Shown: piece after piece, positions 17,480 through 28,062 of the stretch | How positions within the stretch are numbered: position 1 is the stretch's first letter | Layout: each line of letters begins with the position of its first letter | DNA from: Variovorax paradoxus EPS | Lineage (GTDB): Bacteria > Pseudomonadota > Gammaproteobacteria > Burkholderiales > Burkholderiaceae_C | Reading direction: 5' to 3' | Length of the DNA stretch: 64,000 nucleotides | Assembly: GCF_000184745.1 (NCBI RefSeq) | Contig: NC_014931.1 | Location: 4,960,001-5,024,000 of the forward strand | Program-made: the position numbers and the translations under genes | Notes under the pieces: model-generated | What the model was told of the DNA's origin: nothing | Seen by the model: only the letters and a program-made list of their open reading frames with translations | The model's database searches: none

Positions 17480-18976
17480 ATGCAAAGACGCGAACTCATG
17501 CGCCTGCTGGCTTCGGCCGGTGCACTCTCCCTTCTTGCGCCGCTGGCGCGCGCTACCGGTACGGACAACTGGCAGGCCGACTTCGAGGCCTCCGACGTGC
17601 CCTGGAAGACCGGCTTCGCCACGCCGCCAGGCGATCTTCCACTGACCCGCGCCACGGTGCGCGGGCGCTTCCCCGACGCCGTCGCCGGCACGCTGTTCCG
17701 CATCGGCCCGGCGGGCCACGACATGGGCGGCGAGCGTTACCACCACTGGTTCGACGGCGACGGCATGGTGCATCGCTTCGTGATCGACGGGGCGGATGTG
17801 CGCCAGCAGGGCCGCTACGTCGCCACGCCCAAGCGCGTGGCCGAGGTGCGGGCCGGACGCCGGCTGTTCGAGGCCTTCGGCACCATGCCGCCGGGCGTCG
17901 AGCCGCCGACCTCGGCCGACAGCATCAACGTCGCGAACACCAGCGTGCTGCCGCTGCGGGGCGAGGTGCTGGCGCTGTGGGAAGGCGGCTCGGCCACACG
18001 CATCGACGCGCGCACGCTGGACACGCTGGGCGTGAAGACCTGGCGCCCTGATCTCGCGGGCATGCCCTTCTCGGCCCATCCCAAGGTGGACCCTGACGGC
18101 ACGGTCTGGAACTTCGGTGTCAGCAGCAGCCAAGGCCTGATGGCGCTGTACGAGATCGGTGCCGACGGGGCGCTTCGCCGCGCGACCGCGCTGCCGGTGC
18201 CCGACATCGGGATGGTCCACGACTTCGCCGTGACCGATCGGCACCTGGTGTTCCTGATGCCGCCGCTGGTCTACGACAGCAAGCGCAAGGAAGCCGGTGC
18301 GAGCTTTCTGGATGCCCATGTCTGGCGCCCTGAACTGGGCATGCGCGCGCTGGTGGTCGACAAGCAGAACTGGGACAAGCGCCAGATGCTCGCGCTGCCG
18401 GCCGGCTTCCTGTTCCACGTGGGCAACGCCTGGGAAGAAGACACGCCGCGTGGCACGCAGATCCACATCGACTATGTGCGCTCCGACAACGCCGATTCGG
18501 TGTTCACGACCAACCGCGAACTGATGCGGGCGCGCATCGCGAGAAGCACCCGTCCGCACCTGACCGTCGCCACGCTGAACCTCGGCACCGGCGAGGCCAC
18601 GCAGAAGGCACTGCCGCTGGAGGCGGAGTTTCCGCGCATCGACCCGCGGCGCGTCGGCCTGCGCCATCGCCAGGTGGTGCACGCGACGCAGCTGCGGCCC
18701 GGCCTGCCGGGCTTCGGTGCGGTCGCGCGCACGGATGTCGAAACCGGTCGCAGCCAGCACTTCAGCTACGGGCCACGAGCCATCGTGGAAGAGCATGTCT
18801 TCGTGCCGGACGGCGCAAAGCCGGGCTGGGTGTTGGGCACGGTGCTCGACTTCGGCCGGCAGAAAACGGTGCTGTCGTGCTTCGCTGCCGATCACCTGGC
18901 AGCAGGTCCGGTGGCACAGGCCGTGCTGCCGTACGCGCTGCCGCTGGGCCTGCACGGGGCGTTCGTTCCGGCCTGA
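17480..18976 (+). CDS. Carotenoid cleavage oxygenase, exported (Tat-like signal)
   Basis: A 498-residue member of the carotenoid oxygenase (RPE65/CCD) family, a seven-bladed propeller that binds Fe(II) through four histidines. All four appear to be present: H200 (FSAHPKVD), H247 (MVHDFAVT), H313 (FLFHVGNAWEE) and H492 (GLHGAFVP). Second-shell acids are also visible, as in NAWEED. The N-terminus has twin arginines and a hydrophobic core (QRRELMRLLASAGALSLLAP), a Tat-like signal, so the enzyme probably works in the periplasm with its cofactor pre-loaded. It follows DUF2141 by 8 bases. The substrate may be an apocarotenoid, stilbene or lignin-type phenylpropenoid; sequence alone does not decide. 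Confidence 0.87.
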   Translation: MQRRELMRLLASAGALSLLAPLARATGTDNWQADFEASDVPWKTGFATPPGDLPLTRATVRGRFPDAVAGTLFRIGPAGHDMGGERYHHWFDGDGMVHRFVIDGADVRQQGRYVATPKRVAEVRAGRRLFEAFGTMPPGVEPPTSADSINVANTSVLPLRGEVLALWEGGSATRIDARTLDTLGVKTWRPDLAGMPFSAHPKVDPDGTVWNFGVSSSQGLMALYEIGADGALRRATALPVPDIGMVHDFAVTDRHLVFLMPPLVYDSKRKEAGASFLDAHVWRPELGMRALVVDKQNWDKRQMLALPAGFLFHVGNAWEEDTPRGTQIHIDYVRSDNADSVFTTNRELMRARIARSTRPHLTVATLNLGTGEATQKALPLEAEFPRIDPRRVGLRHRQVVHATQLRPGLPGFGAVARTDVETGRSQHFSYGPRAIVEEHVFVPDGAKPGWVLGTVLDFGRQKTVLSCFAADHLAAGPVAQAVLPYALPLGLHGAFVPA

Positions 18977-19347
18977 AAAAATCCAACCGTTCACGTTGAC
19001 CTGTCGAAGCGCCGCGCGAGGCTTCGACAGGCTCAGCCCGAACGGTTGTTTGAACTCGAAGCGAACGACGGTCGGGTTTACCGCCTCTTCCCAATCCGTT
19101 CGCACTGAGCTTGTCGAAGTGCCGGTGCAAGGCTTCGACAAGCTCAGCCCGAACGGGCGCGTGGGGCTCAGCCCGAACGGGCGCGTGGGGCTCAGCCCGA
19201 ACGGGCGCGTGGGGCTCAGCCCGAACGGGCGCGTGGGGCTCAGCCCGAACGGGCGCGTGGGGCTCAGCCCGAACGGGCGCGTGGGGTTCAGCCCGAACGG
19301 GCGCGTGGGTTCAGCCCGAGCGGATGTCGATGAATCACAAGTCCGTA
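18977..19347. repeat. Repeat-filled intergenic region: two palindromic elements plus a 24-bp tandem array
   Basis: There is no gene in these 370 bases between two convergent genes. They hold two roughly 60-bp palindromic elements (18985-19047 and 19096-19156), whose ends are CCGTTC and GAACGG and whose inner arms are versions of CTTGTCGAAG and CTTCGACAAG. The second element runs directly into a tandem array. The same element occurs at 24018-24133 and 48729-48788. Each copy can fold into a long hairpin and may serve as a bidirectional terminator. Confidence 0.85.
19145..19325. repeat. 24-bp tandem repeat, seven copies plus a diverged eighth
   Basis: Units begin at 19145, 19169, 19193, 19217, 19241, 19265, 19289 and 19312; the last spacing is 23. 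The core of each unit is cagcccgaacgggcg followed by cgtgg. The first half of the unit is the right arm of the dispersed palindrome (ctcagcccgaacgg), so the array grew by repeated duplication of the end of that element. Frames across it encode low-complexity ARTGAWGS repeats that are not a credible protein. Confidence 0.9.
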
Positions 19348-20250
19348 TCAGGCCGCCCACCAGCCTTCGTCGAACCGCCCCTGCAGGAACGCCACGAAGC
19401 CCGACACCTTGCCCGGCACCAGCTTGGGCGACGGGAACACGGCGTGGATCTCCTGCTCGGGCAGCGCATGGTCGCCGAGCACCGCGACCACCTTGCCCGC
19501 CGCCATCGACTCGCTCGCCACGTAGCGCGGCATGAGCGCAATGCCCAGCCCGTCGCGCGCGGCCGCCAGCACGGCTGAGAGGTTGTTCGAGCGGAAACGC
19601 CCCGAAACCGGAACCGTCACCGGCTCGCCCTTGGGCGTGTGCATGCGCCAGAACTCGTCGCCCACCACGCTGCTGTAGATGAGCGCCACGTGCGCGCCGA
19701 GGTCCTGCGCGCGCTTGGGCGTGCCATGCTTCTTCAGGTAGCCCGGCGCCGCCACCATGACCCACGGATTCGCACCCAGGTAGCGCGCGCCCAGCGACGA
19801 ATCGGCCAGCTTGCCCATGCGGATCGCCACGTCGATGCCCTGCGCGATGAGGTCGACATAACGGTCCTCGAAGCTCAGGTCGAGCTGCACCTGCGGATGC
19901 CGGCGCATGTATTCGAGTGCCAGCGGCACCACCACGCGCCGCCCGAAAGCCACCGAGGTGCCCACGCGCAGCAAGCCCTGCGCCTGGTTCTGCCGCAGCT
20001 GCACGATGCTGTCGGCCTCCTCGGCATCGCGCACGATGGTCTTGCACTTCTCGTAGTAGAGCGCGCCCGGTTCGGTGAGGCTCACGCCGCGCGTGTTGCG
20101 GTTGAGCAGCCGCACCTTCAGCCGCGTTTCCGTCGCCGCGATCTGCTTGGTCACGGTGGGTTGCGTGGTGTTGAATTCGCGCGCCGCTTTCGAGAAGCTG
20201 CCGGTCTCGACGACCCGCACGAACATTTCCATTGCCAAGAGTCTGTCCAT
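19348..20250 (-). CDS. LysR-family regulator divergent from the gcl operon
   Basis: A 300-residue LysR-type regulator: HTH at residues 4-62 (MFVRVVETGSFSKAAREFNT, then TKQIAATETRLKVRLLNR), effector domain from about 90 (RVGTSVAFGRRVVVPLAL). It is divergent from glyoxylate carboligase, the classic arrangement for a LysR activator and its target, and carries a T-N11-A palindrome (20269-20285) 19 bases before its own start. Regulation of gcl-hyi-glxR by a glyoxylate- or purine-linked signal is the most likely role. Confidence 0.85.
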   Translation of the reverse strand: MDRLLAMEMFVRVVETGSFSKAAREFNTTQPTVTKQIAATETRLKVRLLNRNTRGVSLTEPGALYYEKCKTIVRDAEEADSIVQLRQNQAQGLLRVGTSVAFGRRVVVPLALEYMRRHPQVQLDLSFEDRYVDLIAQGIDVAIRMGKLADSSLGARYLGANPWVMVAAPGYLKKHGTPKRAQDLGAHVALIYSSVVGDEFWRMHTPKGEPVTVPVSGRFRSNNLSAVLAAARDGLGIALMPRYVASESMAAGKVVAVLGDHALPEQEIHAVFPSPKLVPGKVSGFVAFLQGRFDEGWWAA

Positions 20251-20268
20251 TGGCGGATGGTAGTCACT

Positions 20269-20285
20269 TATTCCAATGCGGAATA
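20269..20285. promoter_or_regulatory. LysR-type box TATTCC-N5-GGAATA
   Basis: A perfect 6-bp dyad with a 5-base spacer that contains the T-N11-A core of LysR binding sites. It lies just upstream of the LysR gene and about 185 bases from gcl. It is probably the autoregulatory and activation site of that regulator. Confidence 0.5.
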
Positions 20286-20356
20286 GGTTTTATGGTCCGC
20301 AGCCGTCTTCTTGAAATCCCACCGTGTTCCTAGAGTCGGCTCACCGATCCACGAAC

Positions 20357-20445
20357 ACCGAGGAACCGGCTCTGCCGGGCCTCTGGTGTTGCCCCCAGCA
20401 AGGGGGTTGGCGAAGCGACACGAAGTGCGCGAAGCCTGGGGGTTT
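20357..20445. repeat. Second dispersed repeat family, copy 1
   Basis: About 89 bases almost identical in layout to 43776-43862: ACCGAGGAACCGGC, a TGCCGG block, GTTGCCCCCAGCA, then GCGAAGCGACACGAAGTGCG and CCTGGGGG. CCCCCAG and CTGGGGG can pair around the inner AAGCGACACGAAGTGCG part. This copy lies in the leader of gcl, 24 bases before its start, so it is transcribed with the operon. Confidence 0.75.
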
Positions 20446-20468
20446 ACTTAATTTCTGGAGACAGTCCC

Positions 20469-22262
<1,794 letters not shown>

Positions 22263-22287
22263 GCGAGCGAACCAAGGAGACACGCAC

Positions 22288-23067
22288 ATGCCCAAGTTCG
22301 CAGCCAACCTCACGATGCTCTTCACCGAGCTGCCGTTCATGCAACGCTTCGAAGCCGCCGCCAAGGCGGGCTTCAAGGGAGTGGAATACCTCTTCCCGTA
22401 CCCCTTCGAGAAGAAGGAACTCGCCGCGGCGCTCCGCACCAACGGCCTGCAGCAGGTGCTGCACAACCTGCCGGCCGGCGACTGGGACAAGGGCGAGCGC
22501 GGCATCGCGTGCCTGGCCGACCGCACCGGCGAATTCGCCGAAGGCATCGGCATGGCGATCGACTACGCCACCGCGCTCGGCTGCCCGCAAGTCAACTGCC
22601 TCATCGGCAAGGTGCCCGAGGGCGCCGACATCAATGTGGTCAATCGCACGGTGATCGACAACCTGCGCCTGGCCGCGCGGGAGCTCGAGGCGGCCGGCAT
22701 CCGCATGCTGATCGAGCCGATCAACACCTTCGACATTCCGGGCTTCTACCTGAACCGCACCGACAAGGCGCTGGCGCTGATCGAGGCGGTGGGCTCGCCC
22801 AACCTGAAGGTGCAGTACGACATCTATCACGCACAGCGCATGGAAGGCGAGCTCGGCAACACGCTGACCAAGCACCTCGCGCAGATCGGCCACATCCAGC
22901 TGGCCGACAACCCCGGCCGCGGCGAGCCGGGCACGGGCGAGATCAACTATCCGTGGCTCTTCAAGCACATCGATTCGCTGGGCTACGACGGCTGGATCGG
23001 CTGCGAATACAAGCCGCGCAGCGACACGGTCAATGGCCTCGGCTGGCGTGAAGCGCTCACGCAATAA
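22288..23067 (+). CDS. hyi: Hydroxypyruvate isomerase
   Basis: A 259-residue TIM-barrel isomerase interconverting hydroxypyruvate and tartronate semialdehyde. The length is typical, and the two active-site glutamates fall at the E. coli Hyi positions: E143 (MLIEPINTFDIPGF) and E240 (GWIGCEYKP). Metal ligands in VQYDIYHAQRMEG and HIQLADNPGR are also present. AAGGAGA lies 8 bases before the ATG. It starts 25 bases after gcl and is followed 28 bases later by glxR. Confidence 0.93.
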   Translation: MPKFAANLTMLFTELPFMQRFEAAAKAGFKGVEYLFPYPFEKKELAAALRTNGLQQVLHNLPAGDWDKGERGIACLADRTGEFAEGIGMAIDYATALGCPQVNCLIGKVPEGADINVVNRTVIDNLRLAARELEAAGIRMLIEPINTFDIPGFYLNRTDKALALIEAVGSPNLKVQYDIYHAQRMEGELGNTLTKHLAQIGHIQLADNPGRGEPGTGEINYPWLFKHIDSLGYDGWIGCEYKPRSDTVNGLGWREALTQ

Positions 23068-23095
23068 AAGACAACTTCAGATCGGAAAAAGAGAC

Positions 23096-24007
23096 ATGAC
23101 GACAACACCCCAGAAGATCGGATTCATCGGCCTCGGCATCATGGGCGCCCCCATGGCGGGCCACCTGCTCGACGCGGGTCACCAGCTCTTCGTGAACACG
23201 CAGGGCAACACGCCCGAGCCCTTCATCTCGAAGGCGAAGATCTGCGCCTCGGCCGCTGAAGTTGCGCGCCAGGCCGACATCATCTTCATCATGGTGCCGG
23301 ACACGCCCGACGTGGAAAAGGTGCTCTTCGGCGAGCCGGGCACGCCCGGCGTGGCCGAGGGCCTGAAGGACTCGCGCGGCAAGATCGTGGTGGACTGCAG
23401 CTCCATCGACCCGATCGCCACCAAGGCCTTCGCCAAGCGCATCGTCGCGCTGGGCTGCGGCTACATCGACGCGCCGGTCTCGGGCGGCGAAGTGGGCGCC
23501 AAGGCCGCGAGCCTCACGATCATGTGCGGCGGCGACGAAGGCACCTTCGAGCGCGTGAAGCCGCTGCTCGACAAGATGGGCAAGAACGTCACGCTGGTGG
23601 GCGCCGTGGGCGACGGCCAGGTCTGCAAGGTGGCCAACCAGATCATCGTGGCGCTGAACATCGCCGCGGTGGGCGAAGCGCTGCTGTTCGCATCGAAGGC
23701 CGGCGCCGATCCGGCCAAGGTGCGCCAGGCGCTGATGGGCGGCTTCGCTAGCTCGCGCATTCTCGAAGTGCATGGCGAACGGATGATCAAGCGCACCTTC
23801 GCGCCGGGCTTCCGCATCGCGCTGCACCAGAAGGACCTGAACCTCGCACTGCAGAGCGCGCGTTCGCTGGGCGTGGCGCTGCCGCAGACGGCGGGTGCGG
23901 CGCAACTGATGAATGCCTGCGCGGCGCTCGGCCATGGGCAGTCGGATCACTCGGCGCTGGTCAAGGCGCTCGAAGCGCTGGCGCAGCACACGGTCACGCC
24001 GGACTGA
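23096..24007 (+). CDS. glxR: 2-hydroxy-3-oxopropionate (tartronate semialdehyde) reductase
   Basis: A 303-residue NAD(P)H-dependent beta-hydroxyacid dehydrogenase that reduces tartronate semialdehyde to D-glycerate. The N-terminal nucleotide fold reads GFIGLGIMGAPMA, the substrate loop DAPVSGGEVGAKAASL, and the catalytic lysine is K178 (GQVCKVANQ). It is the third gene of the gcl-hyi-glxR operon, which fixes its role. Glycerate 2-kinase, the next step, is not in the window. Confidence 0.93.
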   Translation: MTTTPQKIGFIGLGIMGAPMAGHLLDAGHQLFVNTQGNTPEPFISKAKICASAAEVARQADIIFIMVPDTPDVEKVLFGEPGTPGVAEGLKDSRGKIVVDCSSIDPIATKAFAKRIVALGCGYIDAPVSGGEVGAKAASLTIMCGGDEGTFERVKPLLDKMGKNVTLVGAVGDGQVCKVANQIIVALNIAAVGEALLFASKAGADPAKVRQALMGGFASSRILEVHGERMIKRTFAPGFRIALHQKDLNLALQSARSLGVALPQTAGAAQLMNACAALGHGQSDHSALVKALEALAQHTVTPD

Positions 24008-24017
24008 TCGGTCACCA

Positions 24018-24133
24018 CCGTTCGGGCTGAGTCATCACTCCGAACAGGTGGAGTCTTCACCACCGTTCGGGCTGAGCTTGTCGAAGCCTTGCGCAATCAA
24101 GCGCCGGCCCTTCGACAGGCTCAGGGAGAACGG
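24018..24133. repeat. Dispersed palindromic element between glxR and the halogenase-like gene
   Basis: A partial arm (24018-24033) and a full element (24063-24133): CCGTTCGGGCTGAGCTTG with TCGAAGCC on the left, GGCCCTTCGACAGG and CTCAGGGAGAACGG on the right. It folds into a long hairpin and lies between two convergent genes, 11 to 9 bases from their stops, so it probably ends transcription in both directions. Confidence 0.8.
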
Positions 24134-24141
24134 TGACGACG

Positions 24142-25482
24142 TCAGGTCTTTGCGGCTTCCAGTGACTCTTTCAGGTTCCGCCGCCGCCATGCCCAGGTCT
24201 TGATGGCCTGCGGCAGGATGCCGATGCACGAGGCGTAGTACGTCACCTTGAAGCCCCAGAAGCGCGGGCCGATGGGCGTGTCGCGGAACAGGTCGCCGGC
24301 CAGGATGGACAGGAGCGCCTCCTGCATCCGCCAGATGTTGCGCGGCGCCATGAAGAGCCGGCGGATCGCCGGCGAGGTGATGCGGTAGATGAACCACGAG
24401 AACATCTTCGGCCCGCGCTTCATGACCTTCTCGTAGTGGCGGAAGGCCTTCTCGGCCTCCTTCGCCTCGCCTCTGAGCCACAGGTCGGCCGCGTTCGCGG
24501 CCTCGAAGCCGCTGTTCATCGCCAGGTACACGCCCGAGGAGAACATCGGATCGACGAAGGCGTAGGCGTCGCCCACCATCATGAAGCGGTCGCCGCGGCA
24601 GAACTTCGAGTCGTAGGCGTAGTTGCCGGTGGCGGTGGCGCCTTCCATCAGCGTGGCGTTTTTCAGGCGCGCGGCCAGCTTGGGCGCGAGCGCGATGGTC
24701 TCCATCAGGAAGTCTTCGAGCGACGCACCCTGGCGGCGCTTGAAATACGCGGGCGAGGCCACGGCGCCGACGCTCACGGTGCCGTCCTTCAGCGGGATGT
24801 ACCAGAACCAGCCGTGGTCGAACCAGAAGAGCGAGATGTTGCCCTCGAAGCGGCCCGGGCGGCGCTCGGCATTGGCGAAGTGGCCATAGAGCGCCGCGCT
24901 CGCGTGCTTGCGGTTGCGCTGCTTGGCGTCGAACTGGTTCGACAGCAGGGTGTCGCGTCCGCTGGCATCGATCACGAAGCGCGGGCGCCACTGGGTCTCG
25001 GTGCCGTCGTCGGCCTTGATCTTCACCAGCGGGCGGTTGTCTGGCGTGCCCTTGCCGGCATCCATGTCCACGCCGGTGACGCGCTGGCCCTCGAAGGTGC
25101 GCGCGCCGCGCTTGCCGGCGTGGCGGAACAGCAGTTCGTCGAATTCCGAGCGGCGCACATGCACCGCGTACGGAAAGCTCTTGTCCATCGCCTGGCCGAA
25201 ATCGAAATGGCTCGTATGGTCGTGCCAGGGCGAGACGAACTCGGCGCCGTGCTTCTTGATGCCGATGGCCTCGACCTCGGTGCGCACGCCCAGCCGGTCG
25301 AACAGCGGCATGTTCATCGGCAGCAGCGATTCGCCGATGTGAAAGCGCGGATGCTGCGCCTTCTCGATCAGCACCACGTCGTGGCCCTTGTCCGCCAGCA
25401 GCGCGGCCACGGTGGAGCCCGAAGGGCCGCCGCCGATGACCACGACATCGGGGTCGGTGGTGGTGAAAGGTCCGGGTGTCAT
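24142..25482 (-). CDS. FAD-dependent monooxygenase/halogenase-like protein
   Basis: A 446-residue flavoprotein. The N-terminal FAD fold has GxGxxG at residues 17-22 (VVIGGGPSGS) and the second FAD motif is GDRFMMVGDAYAFVDPMFSSG. HGWFWYIP (W225-P230) is the WxWxIP motif of flavin-dependent halogenases, and K76/K77 in GIKKHGAEF sit where the halogenase lysine is expected. The tail (from about 340) is helical and basic with W/Y-rich stretches. It could be a halogenase for a free or carrier-bound aromatic substrate, or one of the many halogenase-like oxidoreductases of unknown function. No carrier protein or biosynthetic gene is beside it. It is divergent from maeB across a region with three GGTTAA boxes. 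Confidence 0.65.
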   Translation of the reverse strand: MTPGPFTTTDPDVVVIGGGPSGSTVAALLADKGHDVVLIEKAQHPRFHIGESLLPMNMPLFDRLGVRTEVEAIGIKKHGAEFVSPWHDHTSHFDFGQAMDKSFPYAVHVRRSEFDELLFRHAGKRGARTFEGQRVTGVDMDAGKGTPDNRPLVKIKADDGTETQWRPRFVIDASGRDTLLSNQFDAKQRNRKHASAALYGHFANAERRPGRFEGNISLFWFDHGWFWYIPLKDGTVSVGAVASPAYFKRRQGASLEDFLMETIALAPKLAARLKNATLMEGATATGNYAYDSKFCRGDRFMMVGDAYAFVDPMFSSGVYLAMNSGFEAANAADLWLRGEAKEAEKAFRHYEKVMKRGPKMFSWFIYRITSPAIRRLFMAPRNIWRMQEALLSILAGDLFRDTPIGPRFWGFKVTYYASCIGILPQAIKTWAWRRRNLKESLEAAKT

Positions 25483-25555
25483 GCGCTGCCCCTCCGTTGT
25501 CTTCGTGTCTGGGTTGACGATGCCGGCCGCCGTCGCGGCAAGGCTCGGCCTTGTT

Positions 25556-25592
25556 ATGGTTAAGTGGTTAACCTTGATTCACCATGGTTAAC
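25556..25592. promoter_or_regulatory. Cluster of GGTTAAC boxes in the divergent halogenase-like/maeB region
   Basis: ATGGTTAA (25556), the perfect palindrome GGTTAACC (25566-25573) and ATGGTTAAC (25584-25592) occur within 37 bases. They lie 74-110 bases before the halogenase-like gene and 137-173 before maeB. The repeated hexamer suggests a specific regulator binding to multiple half-sites; the protein is not encoded next to it. Confidence 0.4.
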
Positions 25593-25728
25593 AGCGCCGG
25601 AGTTTAGCGAACCGGCCGACCCGGTTTCGCTCAGGCTATGGGTTCAGGCGTTTTCGGCATTCCCCCCGCGCGAGAGGGCCGCGCTTTTGCGGTAGCCTCA
25701 TTGCCCGTCAGAAACAAGGAGACATTTC

Positions 25729-28032
25729 ATGGCTGCACCCCTCTCCCCCGCAGAAGAAGCACTTCGCGAGGCAGCGCGCGAATACCATCGCTCGCCCGTC
25801 AAGGGCAAGATTTCGATCACCCCCACCAAGCCCCTGCTGAACCAGCGCGACCTGTCGCTGGCCTATTCGCCGGGCGTGGCCTATCCCTGTCTCGACATTG
25901 CGGCCGACCCGTCGCTGGCGGTCGAATTCACCGCCCGCGGCAACCTCGTGGGCGTGGTCACCAACGGCACCGCGGTGCTGGGCCTGGGCAACATCGGCCC
26001 GCTGGCCGCCAAGCCGGTGATGGAGGGCAAGGGGTGCCTCTTCAAGAAATTCGCCGGCATCGACGTGTTCGACATCGAACTGGCCGAGAACGACCCCGAC
26101 AAGCTGGTCGACATCATCGCGGCGCTGGAGCCCACGCTGGGGGGCATCAACCTGGAAGACATCAAGGCGCCCGAGTGCTTCTACATCGAGAAGAAGCTGC
26201 GCGAGCGCATGAACATCCCGGTGTTCCATGACGACCAGCACGGCACGGCCATCATCTCGGCCGCGGCGCTGATCAACGGCCTGGAACTTGTCGGCAAGAA
26301 GATCGAGGACGTGAAGATCGCCGTCTCGGGCGCCGGCGCAGCAGCCATCGCGTGTCTCGACGTCATGGTCGGCCTGGGCGCCAAGCCCGCCAACATCTAC
26401 GCCTGCGACTCCAAGGGCCTCATCTACATCGGCCGCGCGGGTGGTTTTGACGAATCGAAGTCCCGCTACGCCCAGGAAGACACCGGCGCCCGCACTCTGG
26501 CCGACGTGGTGAAGGACGCCGATGTGTTCCTCGGCTGCTCGGCCCCCGGCGTGATGACGGCCGACATGGTCAAGACCATGGGCACGCAGCCCATCATCCT
26601 GGCGCTGGCCAACCCCGAGCCCGAGATCCGGCCCGAGCTGGCCAAGGCGGTACGGCCGGACTGCATCATCGCCACGGGCCGTTCGGACTATCCGAACCAG
26701 GTCAACAACGTGCTGTGCTTCCCGTACATCTTCCGCGGTGCGCTCGATTGCGGCGCCACCAAGATCACGGAAGAAATGAAGCTCGCCTGCGTGCGCGAGA
26801 TCGCCGACCTCACCAAAGCCGACATCAGCGAGGAAGTGGCCACGGCGTACGCGGGACAGGAGCTCTCGTTCGGCCCCGACTACATCATTCCGAAGCCCTT
26901 CGATTCGCGGCTCATCCTGCGCATCGCGCCGGCCGTGGCCAAGGCGGCTGCCGCTTCGGGCGTGGCCACCCGTCCGATCGAGGACATGGAGGCCTATCGC
27001 CAGCACCTCACGCGCTTCGTCTACCAGACCGGCATGTTCATGCGCCCGGTGTTCACCGCAGCCAAGCTTGCCACCGCCAAGCGCGTGGCGTACGCCGAAG
27101 GCGAAGACGAGCGCGTGCTGCGTGCCGCGCAACTGGCCGTGGACGAAGGTCTGGCGCACCCGATCCTGGTGGGCCGCCCTGCCGTGATCGAGGCGCGCAT
27201 CAAGAAGGCGGGCCTGCACATCCGCCCGGGCACCGACTTCGAGATCGTCAATCCTGAAGACGACCCGCGCTTCCGTGTGTACTGGGAGGCCTTCCACAAG
27301 CTCATGGGCCGCCGCGGCGTGACGCCCGAGGCCGCCAAGACCATGGTCCGCCGCTCCAACACCACCATCGCCGCGCTGATGCTGCACCTGGGCGATGCCG
27401 ACGCGATGATCTGCGGCCTGGTCGGACGCTTCGACGTGCACCTTGAGCACATCCGCAACCTGATCGGCCTGAAGCGCGGCGCGCCGGGCTTCGCGACGCT
27501 GAACGCGCTCACGCTCGAGAAGCGCACGGTGTTCATTACCGACACCAACGTCAACGAAGACCCGAGCGCAGAAATGCTCGCGAGCATCGCGCTGATGGCC
27601 GCCGAGGAAGTGCGCCGCTTCGGCTTGCCGCCCAAGGTGGCTTTTCTCTCGCACTCGAACTACGGCACCTCCAGCCGCGGCTCGGCGCGCAAGATGCGCC
27701 TCGCGCGCGACCTGTTCGCGCAGATGGCGCCCGACATCGAATGCGACGGCGAGATGCACGGCGATGCCGCGCTTTCGGAAGAAGTGCGCCGCACCGCACT
27801 GCCCGAGACCACGCTCACCGGCGAGGCCAACCTGCTCGTGTGCCCGAATCTCGACTCGGCGCACATCCTCTACAACGTGCTGAAGATGACCGGTGCCAAT
27901 GGCATCACGGTCGGCCCGATCCTCTTGGGCGGCGCGGGCTCGGCGCATGTGCTGACGCCTTCGTCGACCGTGCGGCGCGTGGTCAACATGACGGCGCTGG
28001 CTGTGGCGAATGCGACGACGGCGTTGAAGTAG
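25729..28032 (+). CDS. maeB: NADP-dependent malic enzyme with C-terminal phosphotransacetylase domain
   Basis: A 767-residue two-domain malic enzyme that decarboxylates malate to pyruvate with NADP+. Malic enzyme domain, residues 1-425: [20 protein letters not shown] with the metal/substrate residues, and the cofactor fold [12 protein letters not shown]-like domain follows (about 430-767; [26 protein letters not shown]), which in MaeB enzymes is regulatory (acetyl-CoA binding) rather than catalytic. AAGGAGA lies before the ATG. A strong convergent hairpin follows the stop. Confidence 0.95.
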   Translation: MAAPLSPAEEALREAAREYHRSPVKGKISITPTKPLLNQRDLSLAYSPGVAYPCLDIAADPSLAVEFTARGNLVGVVTNGTAVLGLGNIGPLAAKPVMEGKGCLFKKFAGIDVFDIELAENDPDKLVDIIAALEPTLGGINLEDIKAPECFYIEKKLRERMNIPVFHDDQHGTAIISAAALINGLELVGKKIEDVKIAVSGAGAAAIACLDVMVGLGAKPANIYACDSKGLIYIGRAGGFDESKSRYAQEDTGARTLADVVKDADVFLGCSAPGVMTADMVKTMGTQPIILALANPEPEIRPELAKAVRPDCIIATGRSDYPNQVNNVLCFPYIFRGALDCGATKITEEMKLACVREIADLTKADISEEVATAYAGQELSFGPDYIIPKPFDSRLILRIAPAVAKAAAASGVATRPIEDMEAYRQHLTRFVYQTGMFMRPVFTAAKLATAKRVAYAEGEDERVLRAAQLAVDEGLAHPILVGRPAVIEARIKKAGLHIRPGTDFEIVNPEDDPRFRVYWEAFHKLMGRRGVTPEAAKTMVRRSNTTIAALMLHLGDADAMICGLVGRFDVHLEHIRNLIGLKRGAPGFATLNALTLEKRTVFITDTNVNEDPSAEMLASIALMAAEEVRRFGLPPKVAFLSHSNYGTSSRGSARKMRLARDLFAQMAPDIECDGEMHGDAALSEEVRRTALPETTLTGEANLLVCPNLDSAHILYNVLKMTGANGITVGPILLGGAGSAHVLTPSSTVRRVVNMTALAVANATTALK

Positions 28033-28036
28033 CCTG

Positions 28037-28062
28037 GTACGACGCCCTCCGGGGCGGCGTAC
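28037..28062. terminator. Bidirectional hairpin between maeB and the tla3-like gene
   Basis: GTACGACGCCC and GGGCGGCGTAC pair around a TCCG loop, with one internal mismatch region. It begins 5 bases after the maeB stop and touches the stop codon of the convergent tla3-like gene, so it probably serves both. Confidence 0.5.

Noticed and set aside
19145..19325. Repeat array as a possible CRISPR
   Set aside because: Units are directly adjacent without unique spacers, and no cas genes are present.
19111..19578. Repeat protein with ARTGAWGS units
   Set aside because: It is produced only by reading through the intergenic tandem array and then antisense into a LysR gene; no start signal.
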